Assembly (NCBI RefSeq): GCF_008253865.1
Contig: NZ_CP042331.1
Span: 434,001 to 498,000 of the forward strand
DNA from: Bosea sp. F3-2
GTDB lineage: Bacteria; Pseudomonadota; Alphaproteobacteria; Rhizobiales; Beijerinckiaceae
Direction of reading: 5' to 3'
DNA length: 64,000 nucleotides
Shown here in pieces: positions 1 through 8,547 of the stretch. Made by a program: the position numbers and the translations under genes. Position 1 is the first letter of the stretch. Every line of letters starts with the position of its first letter. The notes beneath the pieces are model-generated. The model had not been told where the DNA came from. It searched no databases and worked only from the letters and a program-made list of their open reading frames with translations.

Positions 1-639
1 GCCGCCGCCGGCAGCTTCTCCATCGCCGACGCCGCCCGGCTGCTGCGCATTCGCGGCGACGCCATGCAGAAAGCGGTTCCGGCCGGGCAGGGCGCGATGG
101 CGGCTCTCCTCGGCGCAGAGCTTGATCAGGCGCGCGCGATCGCGGCCGATGCTGCCCAGGGCGAGGTCTGCGAAGCGGCGAACGACAATGGCGGCGGCCA
201 GGTCGTCCTGTCCGGCGCCAAGGCCGCGGTCGAGCGGGCGATCGCGCTTGCCGGCGAGCGCGGCGTGAAGCGCGCCATGCTGTTGCCGGTCTCCGCGCCG
301 TTCCACTGCGCGCTGATGCAGCCGGCTGCCGATGCGATGCGCGAGGCGCTGGCGAAGGTGTCGATGCAGGCTCCGGTCGTGCCGGTGATGGCCAATGTCG
401 GCGCCGCGCCGCTCAGCGCGCCGGAGGCGATCCGGGATTCGCTCGTGGCGCAGGTCACGGGTACCGTGCGCTGGCGCGAATGCGTGCAGGCCATGGCTGC
501 TGCCGGCGTCAGCGATTTCGTCGAGCTCGGCAGCGGCAAGGTGCTTGCCGGCCTGGTGAAGCGTATCGTCGCCGGCTCGTCGCCGGTGTCGATCGGCACG
601 GCAGAGGATATTGCCGCCTACAAGGCCCGCAACGCCTGA
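1..639 (+). CDS. fabD: Malonyl-CoA:ACP transacylase, 5' truncated by window edge
   Basis: FabD transfers the malonyl group from CoA to acyl carrier protein, giving the extender unit for type II fatty acid synthesis in the cytoplasm. The frame is open from base 1 and 212 residues remain of a family about 310 long. The serine nucleophile motif (GHSxGE) lies upstream of the window, but the second catalytic residue, the histidine in PVSAPFHCALM, is present at bases 304-306. The ATG at 64 is internal, because the family segment AGSFSIADAARLL is encoded before it. fabG follows after 37 bases in the usual fabD-fabG-acpP-fabF order, so co-transcription is likely. Confidence 0.95.
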   Translation, partial: AAAGSFSIADAARLLRIRGDAMQKAVPAGQGAMAALLGAELDQARAIAADAAQGEVCEAANDNGGGQVVLSGAKAAVERAIALAGERGVKRAMLLPVSAPFHCALMQPAADAMREALAKVSMQAPVVPVMANVGAAPLSAPEAIRDSLVAQVTGTVRWRECVQAMAAAGVSDFVELGSGKVLAGLVKRIVAGSSPVSIGTAEDIAAYKARNA

Positions 640-676
640 CGGGCAAGAACGGCAGGATGCCGAAAAGGGAGCGAAC

Positions 677-1414
677 ATGTTTGATCTGACCGGCCGGAAG
701 GCCCTGGTCACCGGCGCCACCGGTGGCCTCGGCGGAGCCATCGCACGGACCCTCCACGCGCAGGGTGCGAGCGTCGCGATCTCTGGCACGCGCGCCGAGG
801 CGCTGGAAGCGCTGGCGGCCGAGCTCGGCGAGCGCGTCGTCGTGGCGCCCTGCAACCTGTCGGACAAGGATTCGGTCGAGGCGCTGGTGCCGACGGCCGA
901 GGAGAAGCTCGGCGGGCTCGACATCCTCGTCAACAATGCCGGCATCACCCGCGACAACCTGTTCATGCGTCTGAAGGACGAGGACTGGGACAGCGTTCTC
1001 GCCGTCAACCTGACCGCCGCCTTCCGCCTGTCGCGTGCGGCCGTGAAGTCGATGATGCGCAAGCGTTACGGCCGAATCGTCTCGATCGGCTCCGTGGTCG
1101 GTACGATGGGCAATCCGGGGCAGGGCAACTACGCTGCCGCCAAGGCCGGCCTGATCGGCATGTCGAAGGCGCTCGCCGCCGAGGTCGCGAGCCGGAACAT
1201 CACGGTCAATGTGGTCGCTCCCGGCTTCATCGAGTCGCCGATGACGCAGGCCCTGAACGAGAAGCAGCGCGAAAGCATCCTCTCGGATGTGCCGATGGGG
1301 CGGCTGGGCGCGGGTGCGGACGTCGCCGCCGCCGTCGCCTTCCTCGCCAGCACGGAAGCCGGCTACGTCACCGGCCAGACGCTGCACGTCAACGGCGGAA
1401 TGGCAATGATCTAG
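677..1414 (+). CDS. fabG: 3-oxoacyl-ACP reductase
   Basis: FabG reduces 3-oxoacyl-ACP to 3-hydroxyacyl-ACP with NADPH, the first reduction of each elongation cycle. It is a 245-residue short-chain dehydrogenase. The Rossmann motif TGATGGLG is at about residues 12-19 and NNAG at 86-89. The catalytic set is Asn111, Ser139, Tyr152 and Lys156 (NYAAAKAG). The C-terminus ends in TGQTLHVNGGMAMI, typical of FabG. I start it at ATG 677 behind AAAAGGGAG; an upstream in-frame ATG at 611 overlaps fabD and would add a non-conserved leader. acpP follows after about 260 bases without a gene. Confidence 0.96.
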   Translation: MFDLTGRKALVTGATGGLGGAIARTLHAQGASVAISGTRAEALEALAAELGERVVVAPCNLSDKDSVEALVPTAEEKLGGLDILVNNAGITRDNLFMRLKDEDWDSVLAVNLTAAFRLSRAAVKSMMRKRYGRIVSIGSVVGTMGNPGQGNYAAAKAGLIGMSKALAAEVASRNITVNVVAPGFIESPMTQALNEKQRESILSDVPMGRLGAGADVAAAVAFLASTEAGYVTGQTLHVNGGMAMI

Positions 1415-1672
1415 GGGCGTTAGCGCCATTTCTAGATTGGTTTTGATAACGTCGCAGCGCACTCGCCAGCCTTGAAAGGTTATGTTAACTAGCGCCGTCG
1501 CGCTGCTGGCGAGCGAGCCGAGGGGACTTGACGAAACCTCGGTTGTTGCGTTTGTGCAGGCTTCGAGCTTTCCGGATCGCGTGCATCGCACGATGGCGCG
1601 GCGGCTCGGAAGAAAAGTCCCTAACGCGCGTCGCGCTCTGCGATGCGTTTTCAGTTTCTAAGGAAGAGACTC

Positions 1673-1909
1673 ATGAGCGATGTCGCCGAGCGCGTGAAGA
1701 AGATCGTGGTCGAGCACCTCGGCGTCGAGCCCGAGAAGGTCGTCGACGGCGCCAACTTCATCGAAGACCTGGGTGCGGACAGCCTCGACACCGTCGAGCT
1801 CGTGATGGCCTTCGAGGAAGAGTTCGGCGTCGAGATCCCGGACGATGCGGCTGAGACGATCGTGACGGTCGGCGATGCCGTGAAGTTCCTCTCGGCGAAG
1901 AGCGCCTGA
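1673..1909 (+). CDS. acpP: Acyl carrier protein
   Basis: AcpP carries growing acyl chains on a phosphopantetheine arm for fatty acid, phospholipid and lipid A synthesis. It is 78 residues, acidic, with the attachment motif GADSLDTVEL; the modified serine is Ser37. The start at ATG 1673 sits behind a strong AGGAAGAG site at 1661-1668. An in-frame ATG at 1643 would add ten basic residues foreign to the family and is rejected. fabF begins 34 bases downstream. The 258-base gap before acpP probably holds its own promoter, since ACP is needed in excess, but I could not identify convincing -35 and -10 boxes there. Confidence 0.97.
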   Translation: MSDVAERVKKIVVEHLGVEPEKVVDGANFIEDLGADSLDTVELVMAFEEEFGVEIPDDAAETIVTVGDAVKFLSAKSA

Positions 1910-1943
1910 TCGGCCCTTTGGGCTGATCGACACAGAAAGCATC

Positions 1944-3236
1944 ATGGCTTCTCGCAGTTTTCCGATGCGGCGCGTGGTCGTGACCGGGCTCGGCATGGTG
2001 ACGCCGCTTGCTTGCGGCGTCGAGCCGACCTGGACGCGTCTCCTGGCCGGTGCCAGCGGCGCCGGCCCCATCACCAGCTTCGACGCCAGCGACCTGCCGA
2101 CGCAGATCGCCTGCAACATCCCGCGGGGTGACGGCAGCGACGGGACCTTCAATCCCGACGACTGGATGGAGCCGAAGGAACAGCGCAAGGTCGACGAGTT
2201 CATCGTCTTCGCGATGGCCGCAGCCACGCAGGCGCTGAAGGACGCCGGCTGGAAGCCGGAAAGCTACGAGGACCAGATCCGGACCGGTGTCGCCATCGGT
2301 TCCGGCATCGGCGGGCTCGGAGGCATCTACGAGGCCTCCCTCCTGCTCAAGGAGCGTGGGCCGCGCCGGCTCTCGCCGTTCTTTATCCCGGGGCGTCTCA
2401 TCAATCTCGCCTCCGGCTACGTCTCGATCGAGCACGGGCTCAAGGGCCCGAACCATTCGGCCGTGACGGCCTGCTCGACGGGGGCGCATGCCATCGGCGA
2501 TGCCTCGCGTATGATCGCGCTCGGCGATGCGGATATCATGGTTGCCGGCGGCGCCGAATCGGCCGTCAATCGCATCGGCATCGCGGGTTTCTGCGCCTGT
2601 CGCGCGCTGTCGACCGGTTTCAACGACACGCCCGAGAAAGCGTCTCGCCCCTATGACAAGGACCGTGACGGCTTCGTCATGGGCGAGGGCGCTGGCGTCG
2701 TCGTGCTCGAGGAGCTCGAGCACGCTCTGGCCCGTGGCGCGCGCATCTATGCTGAGGTTGTCGGCTACGGCATGTCCGGCGACGCCTATCACATCACTTC
2801 GCCGGCCGAGGATGGCGACGGCGCCTATCGCTGCATGCAGATGGCGCTCGGCCGGGCCGGCATCACGGCGGCCGATCTCGACTATATCAACGCCCACGGC
2901 ACCTCGACGCCGCTCGGCGACGAAATCGAGCTGCGCGCTGTCGAGCGCCTGCTGGCGAACGCTCCGAAGCGGCCTTCGATGTCCTCGACCAAATCGGCGA
3001 CGGGCCATCTGCTGGGCGCGGCCGGAGCGATCGAGGCGATCTTCACCGTGCTGGCGATCCGCGATCAGATCGCGCCGCCGACCATCAATCTCGACAACCC
3101 TTCCGTCGAGACGGATATCGATCTCGTCCCGCATGTCGCGCGCAAGCGCGAGATCGATTACGCCCTGTCGAACTCCTTCGGCTTCGGCGGCACCAACGCC
3201 TCTCTGGTGCTGCGGCGCTACCACCCCGGCGGCTGA
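1944..3236 (+). CDS. fabF: 3-oxoacyl-ACP synthase II
   Basis: FabF condenses malonyl-ACP with acyl-ACP to extend fatty acids and is needed for cis-vaccenate formation. The 430-residue protein has the thiolase fold and the Cys-His-His triad: Cys177 in TACSTGAHAIGDA, His318 in NAHGTSTPLGD and His355 in SATGHLLGAAGA. GFGGTNASLVL near the end is the usual glycine-rich C-terminal motif. ATG 1944 is preceded by AGAAAG; the alternative ATG at 1965 (MRRVVVTG) matches many family N-termini but has no ribosome binding site. The gene ends in a terminator-like hairpin overlapping its stop codon, so the fab operon probably ends here. Confidence 0.96.
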   Translation: MASRSFPMRRVVVTGLGMVTPLACGVEPTWTRLLAGASGAGPITSFDASDLPTQIACNIPRGDGSDGTFNPDDWMEPKEQRKVDEFIVFAMAAATQALKDAGWKPESYEDQIRTGVAIGSGIGGLGGIYEASLLLKERGPRRLSPFFIPGRLINLASGYVSIEHGLKGPNHSAVTACSTGAHAIGDASRMIALGDADIMVAGGAESAVNRIGIAGFCACRALSTGFNDTPEKASRPYDKDRDGFVMGEGAGVVVLEELEHALARGARIYAEVVGYGMSGDAYHITSPAEDGDGAYRCMQMALGRAGITAADLDYINAHGTSTPLGDEIELRAVERLLANAPKRPSMSSTKSATGHLLGAAGAIEAIFTVLAIRDQIAPPTINLDNPSVETDIDLVPHVARKREIDYALSNSFGFGGTNASLVLRRYHPGG

Positions 3237-3259
3237 CCTGAACGGGTCAGCGCCGTTTT
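3227..3259 (+). terminator. Intrinsic terminator after fabF
   Basis: GCTGACC at 3232-3238 pairs with GGTCAGC at 3245-3251, and CGGC at 3227-3230 extends the stem with GCCG at 3252-3255 across one bulged G. TTTT follows at 3256-3259. The stem overlaps the fabF stop codon. It separates the fab genes from mltG, which has its own promoter just downstream. Confidence 0.6.
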
Positions 3260-3313
3260 GCCATAATGTTGGGTAGAGTTTGGCGCCAGCGTGGGCGAAT
3301 GCGTGATTCCGCG

Positions 3314-3342
3314 TTCACAGCCACGGGGAAACCGGTTCTAAT
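3314..3342 (+). promoter_or_regulatory. Sigma-70-type promoter for mltG
   Basis: TTCACA at 3314-3319 (five of six matches to TTGACA) and TCTAAT at 3337-3342 (five of six matches to TATAAT) are separated by exactly 17 bases. Transcription would begin near 3350, giving an untranslated leader of about 80 bases before mltG. The preceding fabF terminator supports a separate transcription unit. Confidence 0.55.
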
Positions 3343-3430
3343 ACGGCGGTTTCAAACCTGATGCGCCTGGGGCCGGAATCGTCCCGGCGCTTGGTCGTGC
3401 CGAGACAGTTTACTTTATCCTGCGAGCGTC

Positions 3431-4780
3431 TTGATCGTGAATGATACGCCCCGCGTCGCCCCGAAAAGTCCGAGCGAGGCCCTCAAGCCCGTAGCGCCGC
3501 CAGCGCCGCCGCCCAAGGCGCGCCGCCGTCGCCGCAGCCCCTTCCTGTCGATGCTGAGCGGTCTTTTCACGATCGCTCTGGTCGGTGCCGGCGTTGCCGG
3601 CGCGGGCATTGCCGTGGTCTCCAGCCAAAGCAAGGCGCCAGGCCCGCTTGCGAGTGACCGCGTCCTCATCATCCCGAAGGAAAGCGGGCTGACCGAGATC
3701 GCGGAGCTGCTGCAGCGGGAGGGGCTGATCGAGCACCCGTTGAGCTTCCGCATCGCGGCGATCGTGGGCGGCGACTGGCACAAGCTTCAGGCCGGCGAGT
3801 ACCTGTTCAAGGCGCGCGTCAGCCCGAAGGAGATCCTCGACATCATTTCCAGCGGCAAGGTGGTCGAGCATTCGATCACCGTCCCGGAAGGGCTGACGAG
3901 CGAGCAGATCGTCGAGCGTCTGCGTAACAACGAGCTTTTGACGGGCGAGATCGCCCAGGTGCCCAAGGAAGGCTCGGTCCTGCCGGACACCTATCGGTTC
4001 CCGCGCGGGTTTTCGCGGCAGGCGATCATCGACCGCATGGCGCGCGATCAGCGCGTGATACTGGCGCGGATCTGGGAGCGCCGTCCTGCCGACCTGCCGG
4101 TCAAGACGCCGCAGGATCTCGTGATCCTCGCCTCGATCGTCGAGAAGGAGACCGGGCGCGCCGATGAGCGCCCGCGCGTCGCCGGCGTCTTCATCAACCG
4201 CCTGAACCAGAAGATGAAGCTGCAGTCCGATCCGACGATCGTCTACGGCCTCGTCGGCGGCAAGGGCACGCTCGGCCGTCCGATCCAGCGCAATGAGATC
4301 ACGCAGGCGACGCCCTACAATACCTATGTCATCACCGGCCTGCCGCCGGGGCCGATCGCCAATCCCGGCCGCGCCGCGATGGAGGCAGTGGTCAATCATT
4401 CGCGGACCAGGGATCTGTACTTCGTCGCCGATGGCAGCGGGGGCCATGCCTTCGCGGAGACGCTCGACCAGCACAACCGCAATGTCGGCCGCTGGCGCCA
4501 GATCGAGACGACACGCAGCCAGCAGCAGGGCGGAAAGCCCTCCGGCGACGCGGTCGACAAGGTCGAGCCGCCGGCGGGGCCCGACAACCGGACCGAAGCT
4601 CCGGCATCGACCCAGCCTGGCGCCGACAATGCCGGCATGCCCGTGGCCCAGCCGGCCGGCGCCGTGGCCGGCACCCGCGCTCGCGCGTTCGATGCCTCGG
4701 AAGGCACGGCGCGCGATCCGCTGCTCAACAAGACCTTCGATCTGAACTCGCCCAAGCAGGTTCCGCAGCTCAAGCCCTGA
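3431..4780 (+). CDS. mltG: Endolytic murein transglycosylase
   Basis: MltG cuts nascent glycan strands inside the chain and helps set peptidoglycan strand length; it acts in the periplasm anchored to the inner membrane. The 449-residue protein has a basic N-terminus (RRRRR near 31-35), one transmembrane segment at about 40-63, and a YceG domain with the catalytic glutamate in ILASIVEKETGRADERPR (about Glu238). A proline-rich, low-complexity tail follows residue 350. The start is uncertain: TTG 3431 gives the longest frame and GTG 3437 is two codons on; neither has a clear ribosome binding site. It sits between fab genes and yicC-gmk, a common alphaproteobacterial order. Confidence 0.93.
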   Translation: MIVNDTPRVAPKSPSEALKPVAPPAPPPKARRRRRSPFLSMLSGLFTIALVGAGVAGAGIAVVSSQSKAPGPLASDRVLIIPKESGLTEIAELLQREGLIEHPLSFRIAAIVGGDWHKLQAGEYLFKARVSPKEILDIISSGKVVEHSITVPEGLTSEQIVERLRNNELLTGEIAQVPKEGSVLPDTYRFPRGFSRQAIIDRMARDQRVILARIWERRPADLPVKTPQDLVILASIVEKETGRADERPRVAGVFINRLNQKMKLQSDPTIVYGLVGGKGTLGRPIQRNEITQATPYNTYVITGLPPGPIANPGRAAMEAVVNHSRTRDLYFVADGSGGHAFAETLDQHNRNVGRWRQIETTRSQQQGGKPSGDAVDKVEPPAGPDNRTEAPASTQPGADNAGMPVAQPAGAVAGTRARAFDASEGTARDPLLNKTFDLNSPKQVPQLKP

Positions 4781-4891
4781 GCGGCGGTCCATCATCGGGC
4801 GGGGTCATCCCCATTTTCCGCTGTTCCGGCGCTTGCCGCGGCCAGAGTGCGCCACTACGGTCCCGCCGCATCACAAGAGGAGCGGCAGGCC

Positions 4892-5773
4892 ATGGCCATC
4901 GAAAGCATGACGGGCTTTGCCCGCGCCGCGGGAACCGCGGGCATCCATGGCTGGGCCTGGGAGATCCGCAGCGTCAACGGGCGCGGGCTCGATCTGCGCG
5001 TCCGGGTGCCGCCCGGCTTCGAGGTGCTCGCGGAGGCGGCACGCAAGCATTTGGCTGGCGCCTTCGCGCGCGGCACATTGCATGTCAATCTGGCTGTCAC
5101 CAGCGATGCCGGTCCGCCGCGCCCCCGCGTCAACGAGGCCGTTCTCGCTGCCTTGCTGCAAGCGGTCGAGCGGTTGCCGCCGGCGGCGGGGATCAACCCG
5201 CCATCCTATGATGGCTTGCTCGGCATTCGTGGCGTCGTCGAATTCGCCGACGAGGCGCAGGATATCCTCGGGGCCGTGGAGGCCCCGGCGCTTGCCGGCC
5301 TGGAGGCTGCGGCTCTGGCTCTAAAGGAAGCCCGTTCCGCCGAGGGGCGCGCTTTGGAGGCGATCCTTCTCGGCCATCTCGAAACCATCGCGCGGCTTGC
5401 CGGCGAAGCCGAGCAGCATCCGGCGCGCAGCAGCGAGGCTATCCGGGCGCGTATCGCCGCGCAGGTCGAGGCCTTGCTCGGCGCCAATAACGGTTTCGAT
5501 CCGCAGCGCCTGCACCAGGAGGCGGCGCTGCTCGCGGTGCGAGCCGATATCCGCGAGGAGATCGACCGTTTGCATGCCCATGTCGGCGCGCTGCGCGAGC
5601 TCCTGACCAAAGGCGGCCCGATCGGCCGCAAGCTCGATTTTCTGGCACAGGAATTCGGCCGCGAAGCCTCGACGCTCTGCGCCAAGGCCAACGACCCCGG
5701 CCTCTCGCGCATCGGGCTCGAGCTGCGCACCGTCGTCGATCAGCTGCGCGAGCAAGTTCAGAATGTGGAGTGA
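4892..5773 (+). CDS. yicC: YicC family endoribonuclease
   Basis: This is a 293-residue YicC/YloC protein, a conserved family with reported endoribonuclease activity; its role in this organism is unknown. It begins MAIESMTGFARA, the family N-terminal signature, and ends with the family motif CAKANDPGLSRIGLELR, followed by a short tail. ATG 4892 lies behind AAGAGGAG; an in-frame ATG at 4847 would add 15 non-conserved residues. gmk starts six bases after the stop. The yicC-gmk pair is conserved in proteobacteria and the two are almost certainly co-transcribed. Confidence 0.9.
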   Translation: MAIESMTGFARAAGTAGIHGWAWEIRSVNGRGLDLRVRVPPGFEVLAEAARKHLAGAFARGTLHVNLAVTSDAGPPRPRVNEAVLAALLQAVERLPPAAGINPPSYDGLLGIRGVVEFADEAQDILGAVEAPALAGLEAAALALKEARSAEGRALEAILLGHLETIARLAGEAEQHPARSSEAIRARIAAQVEALLGANNGFDPQRLHQEAALLAVRADIREEIDRLHAHVGALRELLTKGGPIGRKLDFLAQEFGREASTLCAKANDPGLSRIGLELRTVVDQLREQVQNVE

Positions 5774-5779
5774 GCCGTG

Positions 5780-6427
5780 ATGGCCGAAACGACCCGTCCG
5801 GCCCGGCGCGGCCTGATGCTGATCCTGTCCTCGCCGTCAGGCGCCGGCAAGTCGACGCTGACGCGCAATCTCTGCCAGCGCGAAACCAATATCGACCTCT
5901 CCGTCTCGGTGACGACGCGGGAGCGACGGGCTTCGGAGATCGATGGCGTCCACTACCGCTTCATCGATCGCGATACCTTCGAGGCGCTGCGCGATCATGA
6001 CGATCTGCTGGAATGGGCCGAGGTCCATGGCAATTGCTACGGCACGCCGCGCAAGCCCGTCGAGGCGGCGCTGGCGCGCGGTCGCGACGTGCTGTTCGAC
6101 ATCGATTGGCAGGGCACGATGCAGATCGTCGACAAGGCGCGCGAGGATGTCGTGACGATCTTCATCCTGCCGCCCTCGATGGCGGAGCTGCGTTCGCGGC
6201 TGGTGCGCCGCGCCGAGGATGCGCCGGAGGTCATCGCCAAGCGTCTTGCCAACGCCCGTTCCGAGATCGCACGCTGGGAGAAGTATGATTACGTCATCGT
6301 CAATGACGACCTGAACGACGCCTACGACTCGATCAAGGCCATCCTCACCGCCGAGCGGCTGAAGCGCGGCCGGGCGATCGGCCTCGCCGATTTCGTCGAG
6401 ACCCTGCTCGACGAGACGATGTCCTGA
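5780..6427 (+). CDS. gmk: Guanylate kinase
   Basis: Gmk phosphorylates GMP to GDP with ATP, feeding RNA, DNA and (p)ppGpp synthesis. The protein is 215 residues from ATG 5780; a GTG at 5777 one codon upstream is a possible alternative. The P-loop SSPSGAGKST is at about residues 17-26, and the GMP-binding region SVTTRERRASEIDGVHYRF follows. The stop is followed by a GCCGGCC hairpin (6437-6457) and then a large palindromic repeat that also takes in the end of the convergent rsmA. Confidence 0.95.
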   Translation: MAETTRPARRGLMLILSSPSGAGKSTLTRNLCQRETNIDLSVSVTTRERRASEIDGVHYRFIDRDTFEALRDHDDLLEWAEVHGNCYGTPRKPVEAALARGRDVLFDIDWQGTMQIVDKAREDVVTIFILPPSMAELRSRLVRRAEDAPEVIAKRLANARSEIARWEKYDYVIVNDDLNDAYDSIKAILTAERLKRGRAIGLADFVETLLDETMS

Positions 6428-6463
6428 GCACCGTCGAGCCGGCCTGCGTGGCCGGCTGACGGG

Positions 6464-6636
6464 GCCGGCTCTAGCGCATTTTCGGTCAGTCTGAACCGTC
6501 ATTGCGAGCGCAGCGAAGTAATCCAGGGGACTGGGTTGAACGTCTCACCCAGTCCCCCTGGATTGCTTCGTCGCTTCGCTCCTCGCAATGACGGCTTCTG
6601 CGATCCAACCTGATCGAAAAATGCGCTAGAGCCGGC
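6464..6636. repeat. Composite palindrome with family A repeat, between convergent gmk and rsmA
   Basis: An outer inverted repeat of 19 bases (6464-6482 and 6618-6636) encloses an inner family A palindrome (6496-6594). The inner arms read GTCATTGCGAG outward and contain CCAGTCCCCCTGGATTGC. The right outer arm includes the rsmA stop codon. Related inner units occur at 35453-35559 and 55283-55390, all intergenic. It may act as a bidirectional terminator or be a REP-like repeat. Confidence 0.8.
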
Positions 6637-7474
6637 TGCCAAGCGCGTTGGCCAGCGCGACGAAGCCGGAAACCGGTATCTCCTCGGCGCGCGCCGTCTC
6701 GGTGAGGCCAGCAGCGGCAATGATCGGCGCGGGATCCGGCAGCACTGCCTTCAGGCTTTGCCGCAGCATCTTGCGCCGCTGGCCGAAGGCCGCGAGCGTG
6801 ACCCGCTCAAGCAGGCGCCGGTCGCAGGGCTCGGGGTGTTCGCGAGGGATGAGCTGGACGATCGAGGAGGTGATCTTCGGCGGTGGCACGAAGGCGCTGC
6901 GCGGCACGTCGAACAGGATCTTCGTTTCGCAGCGCCAGTTCGACAGCACGGCGAGCCGGCCGTAATCAGCCCGCTGCTCCGGCGTCGCGACGATCCGTTC
7001 GGCCACCTCGCGCTGGAACATCAGTGTCAGCGAGCTCCACCAGGACGGCCAGGGTTCGAGGCTGAGCCAGCCGACCAGCAGGGGCGTTCCGATATTGTAG
7101 GGCAGGTTGGCGACGATTTTCGCCCGCTCATCCTTGAGATGGGGCGACAGATCGACGGCGAGCGCATCGCCGTCGATGATTTCCAACCGGCCCGGGTAGT
7201 GCGCTGCGATCTCGGCCAGCGCGGGCAGGCAGCGCCGGTCGCGTTCGATCGCGATCACCCGCCCGGCGCCGCTAGCGAGCAGGGCCCGCGTCAGCCCGCC
7301 CGGGCCGGGTCCGATCTCCACCACGGTCTCGCCGTCGAGTGGCCCCGCCGCTCTTGCGATGCGGCTCGTCAGGTTGAGGTCGAACAGAAAATTCTGGCCG
7401 AGCGCCTTTTGCGCCATCAAGCCATGGCGCTCGACCACCTCGCGCAACGGCGGCAGATCGTCGATTTGACTCAT
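6626..7474 (-). CDS. rsmA: 16S rRNA (adenine1518/1519-N6)-dimethyltransferase
   Basis: RsmA (KsgA) dimethylates two adjacent adenosines near the 3' end of 16S rRNA late in 30S assembly. The 282-residue protein has the leader KALGQNFLFD, the SAM-binding motif VVEIGPGPGGLTRAL at about 51-65 and the catalytic motif NLPYNIGTPLL with Asn123. Its ATG (7474) overlaps the pdxA stop codon as ATGA, so translation is probably coupled. The pdxA-rsmA order downstream of lptD is widespread in proteobacteria. The TAG stop lies inside the right arm of a long palindrome. Confidence 0.95.
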   Translation of the reverse strand: MSQIDDLPPLREVVERHGLMAQKALGQNFLFDLNLTSRIARAAGPLDGETVVEIGPGPGGLTRALLASGAGRVIAIERDRRCLPALAEIAAHYPGRLEIIDGDALAVDLSPHLKDERAKIVANLPYNIGTPLLVGWLSLEPWPSWWSSLTLMFQREVAERIVATPEQRADYGRLAVLSNWRCETKILFDVPRSAFVPPPKITSSIVQLIPREHPEPCDRRLLERVTLAAFGQRRKMLRQSLKAVLPDPAPIIAAAGLTETARAEEIPVSGFVALANALGSRL

Positions 7475-8547
7475 GGTGCGGAGGCCTGCATCCGACCCTC
7501 GGCCATGCGTGCCGCAAGCTTCAGCGCGGCGCAGAGGCTGTCGGGCCGCGCGATGCCCTTGCCGGCGATGTCGAAGGCCGTGCCATGGTCCGGCGAGGTC
7601 CGGATGAAGGGCAGGCCGAGCGTGACGTTCACCCCTTCGTCGAAGGCGATCGTCTTGATCGGGATCAGCGCCTGATCGTGATACATCGCCAGGGCCACAT
7701 CATATCCAGCCCGCGCCCGGGCATGGAACATCGTGTCCGCCGGATAGGGACCGCGCGCATCGATGCCTTCCGCCTGTAGCGCGGCGATGGCCGGCGCGAT
7801 GATTGCCATGTCCTCGCAGCCCATCGCGCCGTTCTCGCCGGCATGGGGGTTGAGGCCGCTGAGAGCGAGGCGCGGCGCGGCGATGCTGAAGCGGGCTTTC
7901 AGCTCGGCCGCGACGATGCGGGCCGTGTCCACGATGAGATCGGTCGTCAGCAGCTCGGGCACGCGGCGCAGCGGTTCATGGATCGTCACCGGCACAACCG
8001 CGAGCTCTTCGCACCAGAGCATCATCACCGGTCGTGGCTCGTCTCCGCCATCCGCTGCGAGATGGGCCAGGTATTCGGTGTGGCCGGGATGCCGGAAACC
8101 AGCCTGGTAGAGCACCGATTTGGCGATAGGGTTGGTCACGACCGCGCCAGCTTTGCCGGCCCTGACGGCGGCGACAGCCGTGTCGATCGAGGCGATGGTG
8201 GCCGGCGCCGTGGCGGGATTGGGCTGGCCAGGTTCGGCTGCGGCGGTCGCCGTGAGCGCGATGACCGGCAAGGCTTCCGGAAAAATTTTCCCGGCATCGT
8301 CCCAGCCGCAGACGCGTAGCGGGACATGCCAACCCAACCGGTTCGCCAATCCGGCGAGATGGTCGGGGCTGGCAATGCAGGCGAAGGCCGGCAGGTTGCG
8401 CTCGCGGCGCTCAAGCCAGGCGCGCAGGGCAAGCTCCGGCCCGATGCCCGCCGGATCGCCCTGTGTCAGCGCAAGCGGCAATGGCGGCAAGGCGGAACTC
8501 CGCGTCGAAGAAGAAACGGGTCGCCCCGGCGACCCGGATATCGTCAC
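7471..8547 (-). CDS. pdxA: 4-hydroxythreonine-4-phosphate dehydrogenase
   Basis: PdxA oxidises 4-phosphohydroxy-L-threonine with NAD(P) in the DXP-dependent pyridoxal phosphate pathway. The frame gives 358 residues, slightly longer than the usual ~330, because of a 25-residue N-terminal leader before LALTQGDPAGIGPE. Metal-binding histidine motifs FRHPGHTEYLA and AMYHDQALIPIK and the motif TSPDHGTAFDIAG are intact. GTG 8547 overlaps the lptD stop as GTGA, which favours this start, although no clear ribosome binding site is seen. It overlaps rsmA by four bases at its own end. Confidence 0.93.
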   Translation of the reverse strand: MTISGSPGRPVSSSTRSSALPPLPLALTQGDPAGIGPELALRAWLERRERNLPAFACIASPDHLAGLANRLGWHVPLRVCGWDDAGKIFPEALPVIALTATAAAEPGQPNPATAPATIASIDTAVAAVRAGKAGAVVTNPIAKSVLYQAGFRHPGHTEYLAHLAADGGDEPRPVMMLWCEELAVVPVTIHEPLRRVPELLTTDLIVDTARIVAAELKARFSIAAPRLALSGLNPHAGENGAMGCEDMAIIAPAIAALQAEGIDARGPYPADTMFHARARAGYDVALAMYHDQALIPIKTIAFDEGVNVTLGLPFIRTSPDHGTAFDIAGKGIARPDSLCAALKLAARMAEGRMQASAP

